Assembly: GCA_017557665.1 (NCBI GenBank)
Contig: JAFYYI010000008.1
Location: 1 to 59,406 of the forward strand
From: Muribaculaceae bacterium
Lineage (GTDB): Bacteria; Bacteroidota; Bacteroidia; Bacteroidales; Muribaculaceae
Reading direction: 5' to 3'
DNA length: 59,406 nucleotides
Below the pieces are notes generated by a model that saw only the letters and a list, made by a program, of their open reading frames with translations, made no database searches and was not told the DNA's origin. A program made the translations under genes and the position numbers. This document shows positions 52,440 to 59,250 of this stretch, in pieces (the first letter of the stretch is position 1; every line of letters begins with the position of its first letter).

Positions 52440-52646
52440 TTAGGCGTCGGAGCGGTGCTCGAGGATGTCGCCGGGGGTGCAGTCCAGGGCGCGGCAGATG
52501 GCGTCGAGGGTCGAGAAGCGAACGGCCTTGGCCTTGCCGGTCTTGAGGATCGAGAGGTTGGCCACGGTGATGCCCACGCGCTCGCTCAGTTCGTTGAGCG
52601 ACATCTTGCGGCGGGCCATCATCACATCTAAATTAACGATAATCAT
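52440..52646 (-). CDS. Small XRE/Cro-type HTH regulator
   Basis: 68 residues consisting of a single HTH domain: MARRKMSLNELSERVGITVA, NLSILKTGKAKAVRFSTLDA, then ICRALDCTPGDILE. This is the YozG-like class of mini-regulators usually paired with a DUF2975 membrane protein, as here (14 bases after it). It presumably autoregulates the pair. Confidence 0.92.
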   Translation of the reverse strand: MIIVNLDVMMARRKMSLNELSERVGITVANLSILKTGKAKAVRFSTLDAICRALDCTPGDILEHRSDA

Positions 52647-52660
52647 AGCGCTCTAGGGTT

Positions 52661-53143
52661 TTAGATGGTTAACTTCTGTTCCTCGGCAGCGTCGTAGGCC
52701 AACTTGTAAAGCATGGCGACCAGTACTGCCACAATCGCATAGACAAACGGGGTGTCGGTCAAGCACCAATCGTGTTGGTCCGTGGCCGAGCAGGCATAAC
52801 CCATGTTGTCACTGATAAACGAATGGATGGGCAGCACAATCGCCATGATCCATAACAGCACCACATTGGCATGGTTGAAAATCGTGCCTCCCTTCAGATG
52901 CTTGAGGATGTTGAACACAAACGCAGCCATCAGCCCTGCCAACGTGATAATCATGAGACGGTTGATAACAAACATGGTCAGTTTGCCGCCTATGTTCGGC
53001 GAGCCCCAGTTGATGACCCCGTGGCCGCTACCGGTTGTCAAGACAAAGTAGGTCTGGATAGCATAAAACGCCACCCACAAGAGGGTGCAGATGAGCGCGA
53101 ACACGCACACGGCAGTCAGTACTTTCTTAGATGTCTTTTTCAT
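52661..53143 (-). CDS. DUF2975 membrane protein
   Basis: 160 residues from the ATG at 53143 (MKKTSKKVLTAVCVFALICT); the frame is open 12 codons upstream. Four hydrophobic segments (about 8-30, 62-84, 97-118 and 135-155), with MIITLAGLMAAFVFNILKHL typical of the family, and KGGTIFNHANV. Function unknown; paired with the XRE regulator. Confidence 0.9.
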   Translation of the reverse strand: MKKTSKKVLTAVCVFALICTLLWVAFYAIQTYFVLTTGSGHGVINWGSPNIGGKLTMFVINRLMIITLAGLMAAFVFNILKHLKGGTIFNHANVVLLWIMAIVLPIHSFISDNMGYACSATDQHDWCLTDTPFVYAIVAVLVAMLYKLAYDAAEEQKLTI

Positions 53144-53176
53144 AATCTTCAATACTTTTGATAAATAATTCCGCCG

Positions 53177-53184
53177 CAAAGATA
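53177..53184 (-). promoter_or_regulatory. -7 box of the DUF2975/XRE pair
   Basis: CAAAGATA reads TATCTTTG on the minus strand, 33 bases before the start at 53143. Confidence 0.5.
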
Positions 53185-53324
53185 AATCAATTTATCGAAA
53201 AACAATAAATATATCACGATATTTAAGAAATTTTAATTGTTTTACGAACCAAACAACCGAGGGCGGTCAATACCACCCTCGGCTGAAGAAACTATACTGG
53301 CTTTTTTAATGGATTACTTTGTGT

Positions 53325-53774
53325 TTAGTTAATGATTCCGCGCATCTCTTCGATTGTCATTGCGCCGTAGAGGATGATGACCGCCGTTTCCCCGTCTTCG
53401 ACAGCAAGCATCAGAAAGATGTTCTGCTCATCTCCCGTCTTGATGAAGATTGAGGCTTGCTCATTTTCCTCGTCAACATCGATAAAATCTTCAAACCCAT
53501 CCGCCTCGATCCACCGCTCGCAGACGCTCCTCAGGTTTTCCGACGCTTCGGGTGTATTCGCTTTCACTACCTCCAACCTGTCCAGTTTATCGGCCACTGA
53601 GCCGACATTTACCCCCATTTTGTCCTGCAATGGCATCATGCGCATCGCAGCCTTGGAGATGGTCACGCAAGAGTAACCCTGCTTCCCCTTGAATTGCTTG
53701 GCAAACGACGGCTGGGCACTGGCCACAAAACTCATGGTAGCCAACAGTACTAGTATTGAAATGAACCTTTTCAT
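53325..53774 (-). CDS. DUF4252 secreted protein (second of two)
   Basis: 149 residues with a signal peptide (MKRFISILVLLATMSFVASA). DUF4252 pattern: a short N-terminal strand-helix (GYSCVTISKAAMRMMPLQDK), a charged middle, and a final LAVEDGETAVIILYGAMTIE hydrophobic strand. DUF4252 proteins are encoded near ECF sigma genes in Bacteroidota and have no assigned function. It starts two bases after the anti-sigma stop and belongs to the operon 55459-53325. Confidence 0.88.
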   Translation of the reverse strand: MKRFISILVLLATMSFVASAQPSFAKQFKGKQGYSCVTISKAAMRMMPLQDKMGVNVGSVADKLDRLEVVKANTPEASENLRSVCERWIEADGFEDFIDVDEENEQASIFIKTGDEQNIFLMLAVEDGETAVIILYGAMTIEEMRGIIN

Positions 53775-53776
53775 AA

Positions 53777-54469
53777 TCAGTTTATTGTTAAGTGTTGATT
53801 TATCATGTGATTTACATCTTCAATCGTCTCACTGGCCTCGTCCAGTTGATTGAATCCTTTATTGATTACAGTGGAGAATTTCACCAGTGCCATCAAGGCT
53901 TCTTCCTCGTCGGCTTCCGAGATTTCCGGCTCTATATCGGCTTTGACATCGGCTTGAGCGAGATGAACGGCTTTATGCCGTTTGACGGACTTCACCGACT
54001 TGGCATCACGGGTGACCGGGTTCCAAGACTCTTCGCTTACCTCATCAACCACGATTACGGCGTCTTCATCATTGGTCGATGGTGCCACGTTGCTTTTGTC
54101 CGAATTATCGGCTATAACAGGGACTTGATGTCCAAACTGTGTTTCACCGTGTGAGAACCACCATCCCAAACAAACAATCGCGGCAACACAAGCAGCAATA
54201 GCAGTCCAGAAAGCACGCCGTCTCCATGTTGCGGGAATGGCCTTTTCGCGCTTCTCCTCCTCTTGCCAGCGGTCGATACTGTCGCTGAGCGATTGCTCTA
54301 AATCGGCGGGCACCGCGGGCGTCTCGTGGCGCACTTCATCCAGACCTTTCAGGAGCAAGGAGTCAATGCCATCATCGTTCAAAGCCGTGCGAAGCATCTG
54401 CTCCTCTTCGGGCGAGGTCTCGCCGTCATAGAACTTTTGAAGCAATTGGTCTATTTGGTTCTTGTTCAT
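53777..54469 (-). CDS. Anti-sigma factor-like single-pass membrane protein
   Basis: 230 residues. N-terminal cytoplasmic part (about 1-85, QIDQLLQKFYDGETSPEEEQ), one transmembrane helix around 88-107 (FWTAIAACVAAIVCLGWWF), and a periplasmic acidic tail with DDE-rich segments. It starts inside the last codons of the sigma gene (4-bp overlap). Same plan as the protein at 4196-4876 but little sequence similarity. Confidence 0.8.
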   Translation of the reverse strand: MNKNQIDQLLQKFYDGETSPEEEQMLRTALNDDGIDSLLLKGLDEVRHETPAVPADLEQSLSDSIDRWQEEEKREKAIPATWRRRAFWTAIAACVAAIVCLGWWFSHGETQFGHQVPVIADNSDKSNVAPSTNDEDAVIVVDEVSEESWNPVTRDAKSVKSVKRHKAVHLAQADVKADIEPEISEADEEEALMALVKFSTVINKGFNQLDEASETIEDVNHMINQHLTIN

Positions 54470-54969
54470 GTTGAAAGCATTGTTTGAAGTTGATTCCTTA
54501 ACGCTTTTCTTGCTCTACTGAGCAGTACTCTCACATTCACTGCATTCAGGCCCGTAGCCTCCACAATTTCCTGCATTGAGCATTCTCCAAGTTCACGCAG
54601 CCTGATTACCTGTTGTTGCTGTGTCGGTAGGTTCGCGATGCATTGTTTGATCAGTCGTGCCGTTTCGTTCCGTTCAATGCCGCTTGAGGAGTCATCCTCG
54701 CTGATTATCGGGAGTTCTTCGGGTGGCTTGTCCACAATGTCGGGCGGCACCGTTCTGAGTCGGTCCAGGCACATATTGCGCACCGCCCTCATGCAGTAAC
54801 CCTGATCGTTGTAGATGTTATTGAGCGAGTCGCGCTTGTCCCATAGCTTGAGATAGACGTCCTGCACAACGTCCTTAGCATCATCCTCATTGCCTAGCAT
54901 CAGGTATGCCGCTTTATAGAGCCGGGCATTCAGAGGCAGGAAGCGTTGTTTGAACTCGCTGGCGTTCAT
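54466..54969 (-). CDS. ECF-type RNA polymerase sigma factor
   Basis: 167 residues. Sigma-2 at about 10-75 (LYKAAYLMLGNEDDAKDVVQ, DVYLKLWDKRDSLNN) and sigma-4 at about 110-160 (IANLPTQQQQVIRLRELGEC, SMQEIVEATGLNAVNVRVLL). A DUF4252 gene lies 22 bases upstream on the same strand, an unusual place for a gene before the sigma gene, and the anti-sigma gene is coupled downstream. Confidence 0.94.
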   Translation of the reverse strand: MNASEFKQRFLPLNARLYKAAYLMLGNEDDAKDVVQDVYLKLWDKRDSLNNIYNDQGYCMRAVRNMCLDRLRTVPPDIVDKPPEELPIISEDDSSSGIERNETARLIKQCIANLPTQQQQVIRLRELGECSMQEIVEATGLNAVNVRVLLSRARKALRNQLQTMLST

Positions 54970-54991
54970 TCTGTGATGGTTGCGCTACAGA

Positions 54992-55459
54992 TTAGTTGAA
55001 CATACCCATATTCTCTATATCATCAGACCGCAAAACACCCTTCAGATGCACTACTCCGACCCCATTCTCTTCGTTATCGAAAACAATAATGAGCATCTGG
55101 GCGATATGATCACCCTGCTGTTGTGATAAAATGGTCACGTCTTCTTCATCGTCGTTGACACTCACCATCTCTTCCATGTCATCGATGCCTTCATCAAGGA
55201 TTTGGCGGGCAATGTCCTTCTGCTGGTCGGTCGCATCCTCTATGATGAGAATTTTCACGCTCTCGATTATGCTCTTCGGACCATTTTTCTCTTTTGATTT
55301 AGCATCAAACTTAGATTGAATCATGTCCAATATGCCAGGCATTTCCACCAGTTGAACATTGTCGGCTTTAGGGAAAGCGTTGAACGCATCGTCAATACTC
55401 CTGCATAAACCCGTGGCAAATGACAGAGCCACAACCGCTAAAACTAAAATCTTTTTCAT
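54992..55459 (-). CDS. DUF4252 secreted protein (first of two)
   Basis: 155 residues: signal peptide (MKKILVLAVVALSFATGLC; possible lipobox Cys at 19, but followed by RS), then a DUF4252-like body with an acidic middle (GIDDMEEMVSVNDDEEDVTI) and a terminal strand (MLIIVFDNEENGVGVVHLKG). It opens the operon DUF4252, ECF sigma, anti-sigma, DUF4252. Confidence 0.85.
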   Translation of the reverse strand: MKKILVLAVVALSFATGLCRSIDDAFNAFPKADNVQLVEMPGILDMIQSKFDAKSKEKNGPKSIIESVKILIIEDATDQQKDIARQILDEGIDDMEEMVSVNDDEEDVTILSQQQGDHIAQMLIIVFDNEENGVGVVHLKGVLRSDDIENMGMFN

Positions 55460-55484
55460 TTGTCTATCGTATTATTACTGTTAT

Positions 55485-55554
55485 CATTTTGGGGCTGGAC
55501 AAGTGCACTTTGTCTTGCCCTTCACTCATTATGACGTTGTACAACCCCAAAATG
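55485..55554. repeat. 70-base inverted repeat
   Basis: CATTTTGGGG (55485-55494) is inverted at 55545-55554; six more bases inside each arm match with two or three differences. A smaller hairpin, GACAA/TTGTC-like around GTGCAC, lies inside. It sits between the DUF4252 operon start and the repeat-rich area, so it may be regulatory or a remnant. Confidence 0.5.
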
Positions 55555-55637
55555 TTACATCGAAGTAAATAATTTTTGTCGCCTGCTTGGTTTTTTCTAT
55601 AAATCTTTTTCCATGAATCTAATACATTTAAAAAAAA

Positions 55638-55686
55638 TGCAATGCACAAGTAAACTTGGCATTGCATTCGCCTTGCACTATTAATG
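55638..55686 (+). repeat. Bulged hairpin fused to a decayed promoter
   Basis: Hairpin 55638-55666: outer stem TGCAATGC/GCATTGCA, one bulged A, inner stem CAAGT/ACTTG, loop AA. It overlaps the promoter-like CTTG (55655-55658), 20-base spacer GCATTGCATTCGCCTTGCAC and TATTAATG (55679-55686), which aligns with the promoters at 13017 and 59181 but has lost the TTTG of the -7 box. No intact plus-strand gene follows. Confidence 0.65.
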
Positions 55687-55870
55687 AAGAAGTTGGTGTC
55701 CTGCAGCACTGCATCGAAGAAGATGTCGCCTGCATCGACGTCTTTGCGGGTGATCATCCCGAAGATGTCTAGGTTCTGCGGACAGTCTGCCAGGGGCAGT
55801 TCTATTTCCATTGAGTAGTCATCGGCATCGGTGAAGATGCGGTTCTCCGAAAATTTGTGCAAGCCGAAGG
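55684..55870 (-). pseudogene. Gene fragment of unknown family
   Basis: The minus-strand frame reads SENRIFTDADDYSMEIELPL, ADCPQNLDIFGMITRKDVDA, GDIFFDAVLQDTNFFIN. It has protein-like composition, no start signal, and is bounded on both sides by copies of the bulged hairpin with TTCG(C/G)CTTGCAC facing inwards. I do not recognise the family. I treat it as a remnant, not a functional gene. Confidence 0.45.
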
Positions 55871-55922
55871 CAAAGTAAAGCAAGCTTTAACTTTGCTGAG
55901 GCGCCGCCAAATTTATCCAAAC
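55851..55922 (-). repeat. Bulged hairpin with TTCGGCTTGCAC
   Basis: On the plus strand: GTGCAAGCCGAA (55855-55866 or so), hairpin 55870-55896 (outer GCAAAGT/ACTTTGC, inner AAAGC/GCTTT, loop AA, one bulged A), then GAGGCGCCGCCAAATTTATCC. On the minus strand the order is hairpin then TTCGGCTTGCAC, as upstream of genes. Confidence 0.7.
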
Positions 55923-56048
55923 ATACTCTATCGAGGACCCCTTCTTCAGCGCTGCCTGTTTTCCGTTTATCGTCAGTATCATAAAGAATAGCGGTTGATT
56001 TACTCTGACAAAGGTAAATCAACCGCGTATGCTGTGAAAAGACGGGGA

Positions 56049-56519
56049 TTATGGCATAACATTCAAAGGGCCAATGTTATCAGTCAAGATGACACCGCCA
56101 TTAAAACAGTTATCAAATCCTTTGTTTTCTCTCGTTAACAAGTCAGTCCCTTTTTTGAATATGTTATTCTTTACTATCAATTTTTTCTCAAAGATGCAAT
56201 CAAAGAAACTGAAGAAGCCATTAAAGATATTATGCGATATGATCATTTCGTCATTATTATGCCCTCCCATCTGGTAATCGATATCAGACATTACGATATT
56301 TCCTGTAAAATTCAGACCAGCACCAAACACAGTTGAATGAATACCTAATATGTCAATAATACAATTACAGATAGTCACTTTGCCCGAAAATCTAACCGCC
56401 ATTATATCAAGTTCATGAATATGGCAATGCTCAAGAGTCATGCCTTCACTTTCACAGTCATGTCCATCAACAGTGAATTCATCAATACGCTCTATTATTT
56501 GATTCTTTATTTCTAGCAT
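56049..56519 (-). CDS. Small beta-helix-like protein, unknown function
   Basis: 156 residues without a signal peptide. The sequence is a series of short strands with recurring Asn/Cys/Ile turns (FSGKVTICNCIIDILGIHST; LIVKNNIFKKG), suggesting a small right-handed beta-helix or pentapeptide-like fold. Family not recognised. Promoter box TACCTTTG lies on the minus strand at 56545-56552, 26 bases before the start. Confidence 0.65.
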   Translation of the reverse strand: MLEIKNQIIERIDEFTVDGHDCESEGMTLEHCHIHELDIMAVRFSGKVTICNCIIDILGIHSTVFGAGLNFTGNIVMSDIDYQMGGHNNDEMIISHNIFNGFFSFFDCIFEKKLIVKNNIFKKGTDLLTRENKGFDNCFNGGVILTDNIGPLNVMP

Positions 56520-56544
56520 AACCTGTTAGAGAATTTTTATTAGG

Positions 56545-56605
56545 CAAAGGTAGCGATTTATTTCGCTAAACACTCATTTTCTTTTATTTTTCGGTGATTT
56601 CTTAT
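56545..56605 (-). promoter_or_regulatory. Promoter copy R1, shared upstream sequence
   Basis: CAAAGGTA (minus strand TACCTTTG, 56545-56552) followed on the plus strand by GCGATTTATTTCGCTAAACA, CTCATTTTCTTTTATTTTTC, GGTGATTT. The same block recurs at 56896 and 58886. GCGA..TCGC inside it can pair. Confidence 0.65.
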
Positions 56606-56617
56606 TCATGAAAATGA

Positions 56618-56857
56618 TTAGGTCAGGAAATAAGCCAAAATTCCAACAATAATTATAAGAAAAATACAACCATAACTTCGGTTAGCCATTTCATTCGTGA
56701 ATATGTCCAACTCATTATCTTTGTCAATCTTTCCTTCTTGTGCTGGGTGTAGCAGTTCCTTAAAGCGCACATCCTTCCTTCTAATATATCGCAAATATAC
56801 GAATCTAATAAAAGTACCAAGATATAATTCCAGTAGATTTCGGAATAAATACTCCAT
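56618..56857 (-). CDS. Small membrane protein, unknown function
   Basis: 79 residues: a basic N-terminal half (LGTFIRFVYLRYIRRKDVRF) and a C-terminal transmembrane helix (YGCIFLIIIVGILAYFLT). No family recognised. It has its own promoter copy (R2, box at 56896-56903), 39 bases upstream, so the two small genes are not obviously co-transcribed. Confidence 0.6.
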   Translation of the reverse strand: MEYLFRNLLELYLGTFIRFVYLRYIRRKDVRFKELLHPAQEGKIDKDNELDIFTNEMANRSYGCIFLIIIVGILAYFLT

Positions 56858-56895
56858 TACAACTAAATTTAGTATTAACTACAGATTGATTCTTG

Positions 56896-57085
56896 CAAAG
56901 GTAGCAAAAATCATGCCTAAACACTTCATTTTCTCTTAGATTTCGGTGATTTAGATAAATCGTTCTCGTTCGGCAATGCTCATGCAAGCATGGCATTGCG
57001 CTTACTTAATCACGATTTTATTGTTCATGAGGCGCTGGTACTCGTCCTGCGCCTGGTTGGATAAACTTGGCGGCGCCTCCTTCTG
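56896..57085 (-). repeat. 190-base repeat, copy A (promoter R2, hairpin, gene tail)
   Basis: In plus-strand order: TACCTTTG box on the minus strand (56896-56903), A/T-rich block, hairpin 56973-56999 (outer GCAATGC/GCATTGC, inner CATGC/GCATG, loop AA, one bulged T), and a minus-strand gene tail reading APPSLSNQAQDEYQRLMNNK, IVIK, stop. Copy B at 58886-59075 is about 80% identical by eye. The hairpin right after the tail stop is a likely terminator. Confidence 0.8.
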
Positions 57086-57115
57086 CTACTGCTGCTCAAG
57101 GCGTTTCGTCTTGAG
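57003..57115 (-). pseudogene. Detached gene tail after the C69 stop
   Basis: On the minus strand, in a frame different from the C69 frame, ENLKTKRLEQQ, TAG, QKEAPPSLSNQAQDEYQRLM, NNKIVIK and TAA. The same ending is found, with other damage, at 58991-59057 (LSNQA, stop, DEYRRLKNNRIVVK, stop). Two similar tails suggest a former paralogue pair. Confidence 0.55.
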
Positions 57116-57128
57116 ATTCTCCCTCGTT

Positions 57129-58781
57129 TTACAGCGACTTGATGTCTCCGGCGCTTTCGGGCATCAGGTAACGGGTTCCTGTGTCCTTGCTGATCTGTTC
57201 ACGGAACTGCTGGTCATAACCAGGTGTAGTGTAGCGCCCTGGAACGACGACGCCATTCTCTGAAGGCTTCATGATCTGGTCGTTGTGCTTCACGGCGATG
57301 AGGCGGAAGAGCTTGTCCCAACGCTGCATCATCCGGTCGGTGTAGGCGGCACTTTTGCTGGTGAGGTAGCTGACGCGCTCACGCTTGGTGAGAGACTCTA
57401 TGTCTTTCAATACCTGCGCCTGGTCGGCGGCATAGAAGTCCTCCAATTCCTGCTGCGCCTCGCGCAGGTCGCCTATCATGACGCTGTAGCGCGGATAAAT
57501 CATGTTGGCCACGACATTGTTCACCCAGAAAGCGCTGCGCTCGCTGAACTCGTTGCTCAAATTGTTCTCACGGCGGAAGGCTTCGGGCACCTCGTTCACG
57601 CAGCAATACACAGGCACGTAGGCTACCATGTTGGCATCGTCGCAGTTGAAGTACATGATGCCTCCCACGTCATCGGGTAGCCAGTTGCGAAGCTGTGATA
57701 CCAGCGTGAAACCCGATTGCGGGGTGCCGATGGCACGCTCACGGAAATAGTTCTTTCCATCGACTTCCCAGTTCATGGGCATCGGACGATAAGGTGAACT
57801 CCATGGGCCCGCACTCATGTCTGCCGTCATGTCGAGCGGCGTGCCCTCGTAATGGTCGCGCATGTCATTCATGATGTCACGCACAGACACCTTGCGGTCG
57901 GGCTTGATGTAAAGCGGCAAATGGTCGCAGACGTCATACTGGCCGTTGATATAGGGCAAGTACTTGTCCATCTCAGCCTTGTCGTAGTGGTGGCGGAAGA
58001 AACTCCACACACGGGCATCGGCATAGCGCACCTTGGAGAAGGAGATAGGGCAATAGGCATCGCGGAAGCTGAAGTCCTCATCCTTGCCACTGAAATAGCC
58101 TTTCTCTCGGGCAAAGGAAATCACGTCCTTGGAATACAGGCAGTTCTTGGGGTCTTTCAACGGGAACTGGCGTATGCGTGAGAGGTTGGCATGGGCGCAG
58201 ATGCAGTCATCAGGGATGCGAACGGCTACCCACACGGCACCTTTCACACCAGGACCCTTGCCCATGATCTCAAGAATCCAAGCCTCGTTCTTGTCACACA
58301 CGGTGATGGTCTCTCCAGTGCTGCGATAACCATACTCCTGTAAGAGGTCGGTCATGATGATGATAGCCTCACGTGCCGTAGCTGCACGCTCCAGTCCCAG
58401 ATACATCATGGTGAAATAGTCGAGCAATCCTTCAGGGTTCTGCAGCTCCAGGCGGCCATCGAAGGTGGTTTCAACGATGCTCACCTGCTTCTCGTTAATA
58501 TGGCCGATGACGTTATAGGTGTATTCCACTTGAGGTATATAACCTCTCACGGCTCCCCTGCCCCACTCACGGATAGCAATCATCTCGCCCTTCTCATGCC
58601 TGCCCGCTGGAGTGTGCGACATGGAGCCGGCGAAGCCATAGCCATCACAATTATACGTACAAATCACAGAGCCATCTACCGACGCTGCCTTACCAACAAT
58701 AAGGTTAGTACATGCCCATGACGGAGTGACTGCCAGCGCCAACATCGCCACGAGGGAAAAGAGAAATTGATTCGTTTTCAT
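57129..58781 (-). CDS. C69-family dipeptidase (N-terminal nucleophile hydrolase)
   Basis: 550 residues. After the signal peptide (about 1-23, ending PSWA) the mature chain begins with Cys24 (CTNLIVGKAASVDGSVICTY), the expected N-terminal nucleophile of the PepDA/secernin group. DSRL-like blocks follow (STGETITVCDKNEAWILEIM; PDDCICAHANLSRIRQF; EGTPLDMTADMSAGPWSSPY). It should cleave dipeptides in the periplasm. Beyond the stop another frame reads ENLKTKRLEQQ, stop, then KEAPPSLSNQAQDEYQRLMN and NKIVIK, stop: this may be a lost C-terminal tail. The gene lies between two 190-base repeats. Confidence 0.9.
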   Translation of the reverse strand: MKTNQFLFSLVAMLALAVTPSWACTNLIVGKAASVDGSVICTYNCDGYGFAGSMSHTPAGRHEKGEMIAIREWGRGAVRGYIPQVEYTYNVIGHINEKQVSIVETTFDGRLELQNPEGLLDYFTMMYLGLERAATAREAIIIMTDLLQEYGYRSTGETITVCDKNEAWILEIMGKGPGVKGAVWVAVRIPDDCICAHANLSRIRQFPLKDPKNCLYSKDVISFAREKGYFSGKDEDFSFRDAYCPISFSKVRYADARVWSFFRHHYDKAEMDKYLPYINGQYDVCDHLPLYIKPDRKVSVRDIMNDMRDHYEGTPLDMTADMSAGPWSSPYRPMPMNWEVDGKNYFRERAIGTPQSGFTLVSQLRNWLPDDVGGIMYFNCDDANMVAYVPVYCCVNEVPEAFRRENNLSNEFSERSAFWVNNVVANMIYPRYSVMIGDLREAQQELEDFYAADQAQVLKDIESLTKRERVSYLTSKSAAYTDRMMQRWDKLFRLIAVKHNDQIMKPSENGVVVPGRYTTPGYDQQFREQISKDTGTRYLMPESAGDIKSL

Positions 58782-58796
58782 ATTTTACATTTTTTG

Positions 58797-58856
58797 TGCA
58801 AACCGAACGCCATGAAACTTGCTTCAATGGAAGAGACGCCGCCAAAAATATTCAAA
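58797..58856 (-). repeat. Degenerate bulged hairpin with TTCGGTTTGCAC upstream of C69
   Basis: On the plus strand GTGCAAACCGAAC, then CCAT-GAAAC-TT-GCTTC-A-ATGG (58811-58831), then GAGACGCCGCCAAAAATATTC. It aligns with 55851-55922. On the minus strand it lies 16 to 75 bases before the C69 start. The inner stem has one mismatch. Confidence 0.6.
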
Positions 58857-58885
58857 TTTCCATTTAACGTTTTTTCTATAGGGGA

Positions 58886-59075
58886 CAAAGGTAGCGATTT
58901 TTTCGCTAAAGACTTCATTTTCTCCTATTTTTCAACGATTTGGATAAATCGTTCACGCTCGGCAATGCTCATGCAAGCATGGCATTGCTCTCACTTAACC
59001 ACAATTCTATTGTTCTTGAGGCGCCGGTACTCGTCCTACGCTTGGTTTGACAAACTTGACGGCGTCATGGGATGG
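58886..59075 (-). repeat. 190-base repeat, copy B (promoter R3, hairpin, gene tail)
   Basis: TACCTTTG box on the minus strand (58886-58893), 105 bases upstream of the C69 start; hairpin 58962-58988, identical to that of copy A; then the damaged tail with an internal stop. The rest of 58782-59277 holds a small hairpin (TGAAAGC/GCTTTCA around AA near 59116-59131) and the promoter of the last gene. Confidence 0.8.
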
Positions 59076-59180
59076 CCCGCATTTTCAATAGGTCATACCA
59101 TTTTTAAAAGCTATTCCTCGGCCTTTGAAAGCAAGCTTTCATGTCCTGAACACAACTTTAAAAAAAGAAATGGCAAATAA

Positions 59181-59212
59181 TTTGGCATTTCGCTCGGCTT
59201 GCAGTACCTTTG
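59181..59212 (+). promoter_or_regulatory. Consensus promoter TTTG-N20-TACCTTTG
   Basis: TTTG (59181-59184) and TACCTTTG (59205-59212), spacing exactly 20. Spacer GCATTTCGCTCGGCTTGCAG matches 15 of 20 bases of the spacer at 13021-13040. The TTTG is in the right arm of a small hairpin (59168-59190, AAATG/CATTT and CAAA/TTTG). The start codon of the last gene is 65 bases downstream. Confidence 0.85.
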
Positions 59213-59250
59213 CAGCCTGTAAAACCAGTTAGCATAAAAACGACTAATAA

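Noticed and set aside
52302..52631. Plus-strand frame opposite the XRE regulator
   Set aside because: Shadow of the short HTH gene, which is well recognised on the minus strand.
58767..59180. 137-codon plus-strand frame over the repeat region upstream of C69
   Set aside because: It runs through the promoter copy, both hairpins and the damaged tail; the sequence is better explained by these repeats.
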